Origin: Rhizobiaceae bacterium
Lineage (GTDB): Bacteria > Pseudomonadota > Alphaproteobacteria > Rhizobiales > Rhizobiaceae
DNA length: 5,143 bases
Direction of reading: 5' to 3'
NCBI GenBank assembly: GCA_004299545.1
Contig: SCRB01000646.1
Coordinates: forward strand, 1 to 5,143
Made by a program: the position numbers and the translations under genes. Under the pieces are notes generated by a model. The model had not been told where the DNA came from. It did no database searches and saw nothing but the letters and a program-made list of their open reading frames with translations. Position 1 is the first letter of the stretch; each line of letters opens with the position of its first letter. Below are positions 1 to 4,591 of this stretch, one piece after another.

Positions 1-100
1 TTCAAACCGGTCCATGCAATCCGGCTCGCCTTGGGCCACTTTTCCGGTTCCGGCACATTATGGCCACGAGTTTGCCATCAGGGTGTTCGCCGAATGAGCC

Positions 101-121
101 TTGAACGGGGGGGTCGTTCAA
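101..121 (+). promoter_or_regulatory. Perfect 7-bp hairpin with G-rich loop in the exoU leader
   Basis: The arms TTGAACG (101-107) and CGTTCAA (115-121) are exact reverse complements around a 7-base loop GGGGGGT (108-114). The structure ends 10 bases before the exoU Shine-Dalgarno region. No T-run follows, so it is not a typical intrinsic terminator. If transcribed it would be a stable leader stem-loop; as DNA it could be a dyad-symmetric operator. Its geometry matches the hairpin upstream of exoK at 1480-1500. The structure is seen directly; any regulatory role is inference. Confidence 0.5.
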
Positions 122-131
122 TGTCGGCGAC

Positions 132-139
132 AAGAGGAA
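132..139 (+). promoter_or_regulatory. Ribosome binding site of exoU
   Basis: The purine-rich AAGAGGAA, with core GAGG at 134-137, ends a few bases before ATG 144. This is normal Shine-Dalgarno spacing. It supports 144 as the start, and no other good start codon with such a site is seen near the conserved N-terminal strand (CVIIAAKN). Confidence 0.75.
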
Positions 140-143
140 TCGC

Positions 144-1151
144 ATGCCCGCAAGCCACCCGACTGTTTGTGTCATCATCGCTGCCAAGAATGCCGCAGGC
201 ACCATCGGATCAGCCATTGGCTCCGCACTCAGGGAGGATGCGGTCGCCGAAATCATTGTGGTCGACGACGGATCGACCGACGGGACGGGACGGGCCGCCC
301 GCGCGGCCGACGATGGAACAGGACGGCTTCGCGTTCTCCGCCTCGAGCAGAATCGCGGCCCTGCTTTCGCGAGAAACCGGGCGATAGAAGCCTCGAATGC
401 CCCCGTTCTCGCAATCCTCGATGCGGACGATGTTTTCATCGAAGGCCGTTTCGAAGGCCTTCTCCAGGACGACGACTGGGATTTTGTCGCCGATAACATC
501 GTTTTCCTCGATCGCCTGACGGCGCTTTCCGCCGAGGACATAGAGCAGTTCGAACCCCGCCCGCACTTTCTGACGGTAAGCGCCTTCATCGAAGGCAATC
601 TCTCCCGGCCAGGCGTTCGGCGTGGCGAGTTGGGCTTCCTCAAGCCGGTGATGCGGCGCAGCTTCCTCGATCGTCACGGCATTCGATATAACGAAGCATT
701 GCGGCTTGGCGAAGATTACGAACTCTACGTGAGAGCCCTGTCGAAGGGGGCGCGCTACAAGGTGGTGCACAATTGCGGCTACTGCGCGATCACGCGCCCG
801 GACTCGCTGAGCGGGCAGCACCGGACCGCGGATCTCAGAAGCCTGTATGAAGCCGACCGGTGCCTTGAACAATGCCATGGCTTTCCCGCCGACGCGCTCG
901 CTGCGTTGCGCAGGCATGCGCGGCAGACGCGGGCGCGCTACGAGTTGCGCAGATTTCTCGACCTGAAGGCGGAGGGCGGCATAGGCAAAGCGGCCCTTTA
1001 CGGCCTGCGGCACCCGGTTGCGGCGCCGTCGATCGTGCGCGGGATCGTGCGGGACAAATTCGCTGCCTTTCGAGGCCGTTTTGCAGGACCGGGAAGAAAG
1101 GTCCTAGCACGACGCTATCTTCTTTCCGTGGCGTCAACCGTGGAGCGATAG
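144..1151 (+). CDS. exoU: Glycosyltransferase family 2, ExoU-like succinoglycan beta-1,6-glucosyltransferase
   Basis: The protein has 335 residues. It has a GT-A fold N-terminus typical of GT2 enzymes: a first strand CVIIAAKN (residues 9-16), a nucleotide-sugar binding motif DDGSTDGT (41-48), the helix motif NRGPAFARN (70-78), a metal-binding DADD (93-96) and a later GEDYELYVR (189-197) in the position of the catalytic-base ED motif. There is no signal peptide or transmembrane segment, so it should act at the cytoplasmic face of the inner membrane on a lipid-linked oligosaccharide. Length and the AADDGTGRL and WDFVADNIVFL segments fit my recollection of S. meliloti ExoU (about 347 residues), which adds the sixth sugar, a beta-1,6-glucose. 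The main alternatives are ExoO, which normally follows exoM, or ExoW. Family assignment is firm, but the ExoU name rests on remembered similarity and exo context. A 366-bp gap separates it from exoK, so it may be a separate transcription unit. Confidence 0.72.
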   Translation: MPASHPTVCVIIAAKNAAGTIGSAIGSALREDAVAEIIVVDDGSTDGTGRAARAADDGTGRLRVLRLEQNRGPAFARNRAIEASNAPVLAILDADDVFIEGRFEGLLQDDDWDFVADNIVFLDRLTALSAEDIEQFEPRPHFLTVSAFIEGNLSRPGVRRGELGFLKPVMRRSFLDRHGIRYNEALRLGEDYELYVRALSKGARYKVVHNCGYCAITRPDSLSGQHRTADLRSLYEADRCLEQCHGFPADALAALRRHARQTRARYELRRFLDLKAEGGIGKAALYGLRHPVAAPSIVRGIVRDKFAAFRGRFAGPGRKVLARRYLLSVASTVER

Positions 1152-1152
1152 A

Positions 1153-1166
1153 GAGGCTGTCGCCTC
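1153..1166 (+). terminator. Weak stem-loop just after the exoU stop, possible terminator
   Basis: GAGGC (1153-1157) and GCCTC (1162-1166) form a perfect 5-bp stem with a 4-base loop, starting at the last bases of the exoU stop codon region. No T-run follows, so it does not meet the usual criteria for an intrinsic terminator. It is recorded as the only stem-loop at the exoU 3' end. Confidence 0.2.
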
Positions 1167-1353
1167 CTGAAGCTTGCGAAAGGTGCCAATCACTCATTGC
1201 AGAAATGTGGAAAGACAACCTTGTAGTGCGGCAATGGCGGAAAAATGGCTTGCGTCTTAATGGGTCATTCCGTGATCGCGCGAACATCCCGTCAGACGCC
1301 GCGCCGCCCCGCGAAAAACAGCCGGTCATGAAACATTAGCGGCTTGCTTGTTC

Positions 1354-1361
1354 TGACGTCA
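1354..1361. repeat. 8-bp perfect palindrome TGACGTCA upstream of exoK
   Basis: TGACGTCA is an exact palindrome in the intergenic region, 156 bases before the exoK start codon. Flanking bases add little symmetry; GTT at 1350-1352 and AAC at 1366-1368 are unequally spaced from it. It could be a half-operator for a dimeric regulator of the downstream operon, but an 8-bp palindrome is not rare and no known Exo regulator site is recognised. Confidence 0.25.
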
Positions 1362-1479
1362 CTCTAACAACACAGCACAAAAGTTTACCGGGCCGCACGC
1401 GGAAATTGGGGCCGGAGCCATATTCTCATGCCGGCTCCTCCCTACAAGTGCAGTGCAACATATCTTTCTGATTTTGGCA

Positions 1480-1500
1480 GGCCGCGTGGGAGGCGCGGCC
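1480..1500 (+). promoter_or_regulatory. Perfect 7-bp GC hairpin with GGGAGG loop in the exoK leader
   Basis: The arms GGCCGCG (1480-1486) and CGCGGCC (1494-1500) are exact reverse complements around the 7-base loop TGGGAGG (1487-1493). It ends 5 bases before the exoK Shine-Dalgarno AAGGAG (1506-1511). The stem is all G-C and should be very stable in RNA. No T-run follows. The loop itself looks like a Shine-Dalgarno sequence and contains GGA, the core of CsrA/RsmA sites, although no start codon lies at suitable distance after it. The upstream tract CCTCCC (1437-1442) is exactly complementary to the GGGAGG of the loop. The structure is visible; function is inference. Confidence 0.55.
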
Positions 1501-1505
1501 CAAGC

Positions 1506-1511
1506 AAGGAG
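1506..1511 (+). promoter_or_regulatory. Ribosome binding site that fixes the exoK start
   Basis: AAGGAG lies 6 bases before ATG 1518. The longer in-frame start at 1428 has no comparable site and would place 30 charged and proline-rich residues ahead of an obvious signal peptide. The 1518 start is therefore preferred. Confidence 0.85.
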
Positions 1512-1517
1512 CCACGC

Positions 1518-2351
1518 ATGGTCACCTGCCGGAATGATCTGTTGCGGAAAGCGAACGGCGTCCTCATCGGCGCTGGTCTGGTTTCCGCAACGTTTTTCAC
1601 CGCTTTTCCCGCAAGGGCGCAGACAATGGCCCAGAAAAAGCCTGCCGCCACGGGGCAGTCGTTCGTCGAAGATTTCGCTAGGCTGGACAGCAAGCGCTGG
1701 TACATTTCCGACGGATGGAACAATGGAAAACACCAGAACTGCACGTGGTCGCGGAAAGAGGTCAAGGTCACGAACGGCGTGCTCTCGATGGGCTTCCGGA
1801 AACAGCAATCCAAGGATCGCGATTACGTTTGCAGCGAAATCCAGACCCGGCAGCGCTTCGGCTACGGAACATACGAGATCCGCATGAAGGCGGCGCCGGG
1901 CTCCGGCCTGAACAGCGCCTTCTTCACCTATATCGGACCCACCGACAAGCAGCCGCATGACGAGATCGACTTCGAGGTACTGGGCAAACATCCGGATAAG
2001 GTGCAGATCAACCAGTTCGTGAATGGCAAGAATGTGGGCCCGGAGAAACTCGTCCCGGTGCAGGGCGGTGCCGACAAGGGGTTCCACGACTACGCCTTCG
2101 TATGGGAAAAAGACCGTATCCGCTGGTATGTCGATGGCGCCATGACAGGCGAGGCCACCGACCCCGCGAAGATCCCGACGCATCCGTCCAAAATATTCGC
2201 AAGCCTTTGGGGCAGCGATACGCTGTCGTCATGGATGGGCAAGTTTACCGCTCCTGCGGCGCCGGTGACGATGCAGGTCAAGCGCATTGCGTTCACCGCG
2301 CCCGGCGCTCCCTGCCAGTTTCCGCAATCCGTCGCCTGCAAGCTTCACTGA
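1518..2351 (+). CDS. exoK: Secreted endo-beta-1,3-1,4-glycanase ExoK (glycoside hydrolase family 16)
   Basis: The protein has 277 residues. A Sec-type signal peptide is clear: a charged n-region (R5, R10, K11), a hydrophobic core at about residues 14-30, and a cleavage site after PARA (A34/Q35). The mature part is a GH16 jelly-roll enzyme. The catalytic motif DEIDFE spans 148-153, with E149 as expected nucleophile, D151 as helper and E153 as acid/base. Other family blocks are SDGWNNG (64-70), RQRFGYGTYE (111-120), LNSAFFTYIGP (131-141) and DYAFVWE (191-197). Four cysteines occur in the mature protein (75, 105, 266, 274). Size and sequence fit S. meliloti ExoK (about 269 residues), which cleaves nascent succinoglycan outside the cytoplasm and so lowers its molecular weight. 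S. meliloti ExoK acts independently of the PrsDE/ExsH system. The gene heads the apparent exoK-L-A-M operon, 24 bp before exoL. The annotation is strong; all key residues are present. Confidence 0.95.
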   Translation: MVTCRNDLLRKANGVLIGAGLVSATFFTAFPARAQTMAQKKPAATGQSFVEDFARLDSKRWYISDGWNNGKHQNCTWSRKEVKVTNGVLSMGFRKQQSKDRDYVCSEIQTRQRFGYGTYEIRMKAAPGSGLNSAFFTYIGPTDKQPHDEIDFEVLGKHPDKVQINQFVNGKNVGPEKLVPVQGGADKGFHDYAFVWEKDRIRWYVDGAMTGEATDPAKIPTHPSKIFASLWGSDTLSSWMGKFTAPAAPVTMQVKRIAFTAPGAPCQFPQSVACKLH

Positions 2352-2369
2352 ACTCCCGCCGAGGCCGGT

Positions 2370-2379
2370 GCATCGATGC
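2370..2379. repeat. 10-bp palindrome covering the exoL start codon
   Basis: GCATCGATGC is a perfect palindrome, and the exoL ATG (2376-2378) lies in its right half. No strong Shine-Dalgarno precedes exoL; the best is GAGG at 2361-2364, with a rather long spacer of 11 bases. As an RNA hairpin the palindrome would have no loop, so any effect would need dimer pairing or protein binding. It may be chance. Confidence 0.3.
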
Positions 2380-3554
2380 TGCGCATTCTTTATTTCGTCC
2401 ACGACCTTTCGGACCCTGCTGTTCGTCGGCGGGTGATGATGTTGAAAGCAGGCGGTGCCGATGTGACGCTCGCCGGGTTCAGCCGCGCGAACGATATAGC
2501 CGAGGATGTCAGTTCGCTCGCGCCGCTTGAACTCGGAACCACCCGGGACGGTGCGTTCGCACAGCGTCTTCTGGCCGTTTTGTCCGCGGCTTCGCAACTC
2601 GGGGCAAGACTGAAAGGAGTAGTGCCCCCAGACGTCATCATCGGCCGCAACTTGGAAATGCTGGCGCTCGCCTGCCGGGCCCGGAGGCTGTTCGGCGCCG
2701 AAATTCCCATCGTCTACGAGTGCCTGGATATTCACAGGCTGCTTCTGGGCACAGGTGGCGCCTCCCACGCCGTCAGGATGGCCGAGCGCGCCTTCGGCAG
2801 GAAGGCGGCATTGCTGATAACCAGTTCGCCCGCTTTCGTACGCGGCTACTTCAGGGGCAGCAACCAGATCGAGGCACCGATCGCGCTGCTTTACAACAAG
2901 GTGCTCGAACTGGTCGAGAAGCCAGAGGCGATCATGCCCCCGGCGGAAGCGCCGCAAGGCGCCAGCCCGTGGACGATCGGATGGTTCGGCGCGTTGCGGT
3001 GCCGAAAATCACTGGAGTTTCTGGCATCCTTCACGCGTTCCATGAACGGCCGCTTCAAGGTCGTCCTGCGCGGCAGGCCCGCCTATCGCGAATTCGAGGA
3101 TTTCGATGGCTTCGTCGAAGCCCAGCCATTCATGCGCTTTGACGGTCCCTATCGCAATCCCGAAGACTTGGCCGCTATATACGGGGCCGTCCATTTCTCA
3201 TGGGCGATCGACTTCTTCGAGGAAGGCCTGAATTCGCGCTGGCTCCTGCCCAACCGGCTTTTCGAAGGGTGTCGCTACGGTGCCGTTCCGATCGCCATGT
3301 CAGATACGGAGACCGGCAATTTCCTCGCCGAGCGACATCTGGGGATCGTGCTCGACCAATGTTCCGGCGAAGCCCTGGCGGAGCGTCTCGGGCAACTGGA
3401 TGGCGCCTCCTTCGAGCAGATGCGAAACAGGATCGTCAACCAGGATCAGACGACATGGGTTTGCGACCTTCGGGATTGTCGTAGCCTCGTAGCAAGGCTT
3501 GCTTCTCTTGCCTCGAATGAAGCGCCCGTCGTCCTTGCGGAGGCGCTTCAATGA
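2376..3554 (+). CDS. exoL: Succinoglycan glucosyltransferase ExoL
   Basis: The protein has 392 residues; S. meliloti ExoL is about 400. It starts with the family's LYFVHDLSDPAVRRR (5-19), followed by KAGGADVTLAGF (24-35). Other conserved blocks are PDVIIGRNLEML (85-96), VYECLDIHRLLL (113-124), WTIGWFGALRCR (199-210), RNPEDLAAIY (260-269) and WAIDFFEEGLNSRWLLPNR (276-294). A C-terminal EGCRYGAVPIA (297-307) resembles the donor-binding acidic motif of GT-B enzymes. No signal peptide or transmembrane helix is seen, consistent with a cytoplasmic or membrane-associated enzyme. In S. meliloti ExoL adds the third sugar, a beta-1,4-linked glucose, to the undecaprenyl-linked intermediate made by ExoA. 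The start at 2376 agrees with the conserved N-terminus, although its ribosome binding site (GAGG, 11 bases upstream) is weak, so it may rely on ribosomes arriving from exoK, whose stop is 24 bases away. Its stop overlaps the exoA start. Confidence 0.93.
   Translation: MLRILYFVHDLSDPAVRRRVMMLKAGGADVTLAGFSRANDIAEDVSSLAPLELGTTRDGAFAQRLLAVLSAASQLGARLKGVVPPDVIIGRNLEMLALACRARRLFGAEIPIVYECLDIHRLLLGTGGASHAVRMAERAFGRKAALLITSSPAFVRGYFRGSNQIEAPIALLYNKVLELVEKPEAIMPPAEAPQGASPWTIGWFGALRCRKSLEFLASFTRSMNGRFKVVLRGRPAYREFEDFDGFVEAQPFMRFDGPYRNPEDLAAIYGAVHFSWAIDFFEEGLNSRWLLPNRLFEGCRYGAVPIAMSDTETGNFLAERHLGIVLDQCSGEALAERLGQLDGASFEQMRNRIVNQDQTTWVCDLRDCRSLVARLASLASNEAPVVLAEALQ
3518..3550 (+). promoter_or_regulatory. 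Stem-loop sequestering the exoA ribosome binding site at the exoL/exoA junction
   Basis: TGAAGCGCC (3518-3526) and GGCGCTTCA (3542-3550) are exact 9-base reverse complements separated by 15 bases. The right arm ends immediately before the exoA ATG at 3551. Within the loop, TCC (3532-3534) can further pair with GGA (3539-3541), so the whole exoA Shine-Dalgarno GGAGG (3539-3543) can be base-paired. Ribosomes translating the last 12 exoL codons would melt this stem. That is the classic arrangement for translational coupling, and it matches the ATGA stop/start overlap. Complementarity is seen directly; the coupling mechanism is inference. Confidence 0.6.
3539..3543 (+). promoter_or_regulatory. 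Ribosome binding site of exoA
   Basis: GGAGG lies 7 bases before ATG 3551, which is ideal spacing. It supports this start over the in-frame ATG four codons later. The site lies inside the exoL coding region and inside the 3518-3550 stem-loop. Confidence 0.85.
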
Positions 3555-4591
3555 ACGAAGCGATGCAAGAGAAAGAGAGAGGCCGGGGAGGCGGTGCCCG
3601 GAATTTCGAGCCAATCAGGCCGGTCATGGGCATCATACCGTGCCTCAACGAGGCCGATCACATCGAGAAAATCATCGATCGCCTTCGTGTTTCGGCCGAC
3701 AGGCTCGGCATGACGCTCGTCGTCGTCGACGGCGGAAGTACGGATGGCACCCGTGGCATTGTCGAACGCGTCGCTCTCTTGAACCCACGCGTGAGGCTGT
3801 TGCCGAACGAAAAGCGCATCCAGAGCGCCGCGATCAACCTGGCTGTCAGGGAACTTGGCGGCGGCTTCGGCAGCTTCATCCGGATCGACGCGCATGGAGA
3901 CTATCCGGCGGCATACTGCGACCGGCTCATCGAGGAAGCCGAGAGCACCGACGCGGATTCCGTGGTGGTCGCGATGGACACTCAAGGCATAGGGATCTTC
4001 CAGAAAGCGGCCGCCGCCGCGCAGAATTCCAGGATCGGCAATGGCGGCGCCGTCCATCGAAGCGGAACGAAAGGCCATTGGGTGGATCACGGCCATCATG
4101 CGCTGATGCGGATCGCCGCCTTCGAGGCGGTCGGAGGCTATGACGAAAGCTTCAGCCACAATGAGGATGCCGAACTTGATTATCGCCTGCGCGCGGCAGG
4201 CTATCGGATCTGGCTGACCGACAAGACCAGCATGATCTACTATCCGAGGGCATCCGTCACCGCGCTTTTCCGGCAATATCTGAGCTACGGAAGAGGCAGG
4301 GCCAGGAATAGTCTCAAGCACAGGGTGCGACCGAAGGTCCGGCAGATGCTGCCGCTGGTGGTGTTTCCCGTTGTTGCGGGGGCCTCGCTTGCCTTGCTGA
4401 ACTGGGTAGCGCTCGTGCCGGCGGGCGTCTGGGCGGCGGCTTGCCTCGGCTATGGCGCCTGGATGGCGGTTCGCCAGCGCAACCCGTATGGCCCGTTAGC
4501 CGGCTTTGCCGCCATGGTCATGCACCTCGCCTGGTCGGCGGGCTTCTGGCTCCAGATGCTTTCGTTCCGAAGCGGGAGGATGCGCGAATGA
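3551..4591 (+). CDS. exoA: Succinoglycan beta-1,3-glucosyltransferase ExoA (GT2 with C-terminal membrane segments)
   Basis: The protein has 346 residues. The catalytic domain shows IIPCLNEADHIEK (28-40), the nucleotide-sugar motif VVVDGGSTDGT (57-67), KRIQSAAINLAVRE (88-101), the metal-binding DAH (113-115), VDHGHHALMR (178-187), the base-carrying GYDESFSHNEDAELDYR (196-212) and QYLSYGRGRAR (242-252). The C-terminus has two or three hydrophobic stretches (about 266-286, 288-305, 313-335) that should anchor it in the inner membrane. In S. meliloti ExoA adds the second sugar, a beta-1,3-glucose, to galactosyl-pyrophosphoryl-undecaprenol. It is slightly longer than S. meliloti ExoA (about 330), mainly through a charged, glycine-rich N-terminus of about 20 residues with no visible function; M5 or M26 could serve as internal starts. 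It overlaps exoL and exoM by ATGA at each end. Confidence 0.95.
   Translation: MNEAMQEKERGRGGGARNFEPIRPVMGIIPCLNEADHIEKIIDRLRVSADRLGMTLVVVDGGSTDGTRGIVERVALLNPRVRLLPNEKRIQSAAINLAVRELGGGFGSFIRIDAHGDYPAAYCDRLIEEAESTDADSVVVAMDTQGIGIFQKAAAAAQNSRIGNGGAVHRSGTKGHWVDHGHHALMRIAAFEAVGGYDESFSHNEDAELDYRLRAAGYRIWLTDKTSMIYYPRASVTALFRQYLSYGRGRARNSLKHRVRPKVRQMLPLVVFPVVAGASLALLNWVALVPAGVWAAACLGYGAWMAVRQRNPYGPLAGFAAMVMHLAWSAGFWLQMLSFRSGRMRE
4574..4580 (+). promoter_or_regulatory. Ribosome binding site of exoM
   Basis: GGGAGGA lies 7 bases before ATG 4588, inside the end of exoA. Directly upstream, GCT-TTCG (4558-4564) and CGAAGC (4568-4573) can form a small stem with one bulged T and a 3-base loop, leaving this site free. 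It supports 4588 as the start. Confidence 0.8.

Larger units (their letters stand above)
1..143. other. Upstream region of exoU, no supported gene
   Basis: No convincing gene is visible in this stretch. Frame 2 is open from the window edge to a TGA at 95-97 and reads as a 31-residue tail ending AIRVFAE. It could be the 3' end of a truncated upstream gene, but I recognise no family in it. Frame 3 stops at 102-104, and frame 1 is open only as a shadow that runs into exoU. The minus strand gives only short ORFs without homology I can name. I see no good -35/-10 pair. The last 45 bases hold a perfect hairpin (101-121) and the exoU ribosome binding site. In S. meliloti the region upstream of exoU faces exoX/exoY, but nothing here shows which gene lies upstream in this organism. 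Confidence 0.5.
1152..1517. other. exoU-exoK intergenic region with several inverted repeats
   Basis: These 366 bases hold no gene I can support. The first part (about 1152-1340) continues an open frame overlapping exoU, but its peptide resembles nothing I know. The later part contains an 8-bp palindrome TGACGTCA (1354-1361), an inverted repeat GGAGCC/GGCTCC (1414-1419 and 1433-1438), a pyrimidine tract CCTCCC (1437-1442) and a perfect GC-rich hairpin (1480-1500) just before the exoK ribosome binding site. A promoter for exoK-L-A-M is expected here, because the downstream genes are tightly packed, but I found no sequence close to the rhizobial sigma-70 consensus (CTTGAC-N17-CTATAT). In S. meliloti exoH would lie immediately upstream of exoK; no trace of it is visible. 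Confidence 0.55.

Noticed and set aside
2..643. Minus-strand open frame covering the start of the window
   Set aside because: The arginine/serine-rich translation is typical of a shadow frame, most of it lies opposite exoU, and no family is recognisable.
210..1013. Long minus-strand open frame opposite exoU (267 codons)
   Set aside because: It is antisense to a protein with clear GT2 motifs, has no recognisable family, and is the usual mirror frame of a high-GC gene.
872..1339. Plus-strand open frame overlapping the exoU 3' end and running into the intergenic region
   Set aside because: It starts within exoU in another frame; the non-overlapping tail has no recognisable motif and no evidence of its own start.
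1428..1517. Upstream in-frame start for exoK
   Set aside because: It would put 30 residues ahead of an evident signal peptide and lacks a Shine-Dalgarno; ATG 1518 has AAGGAG at 6 bases.
1359..2183. Minus-strand open frame opposite exoK (274 codons)
   Set aside because: exoK on the + strand has a signal peptide, the GH16 catalytic motif and a ribosome binding site; the antisense frame has none of these.
1381..2250. Direct repeat AAGTTTACCG at 1381-1390 and 2241-2250
   Set aside because: One 10-base match, one copy inside exoK coding sequence, with no extension; likely chance.
2229..2957. Minus-strand open frame opposite the exoK/exoL junction
   Set aside because: It crosses two well-supported + genes and shows no family features.
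3548..4321. Minus-strand open frame opposite exoA (257 codons)
   Set aside because: Shadow of exoA, whose GT2 motifs are intact.
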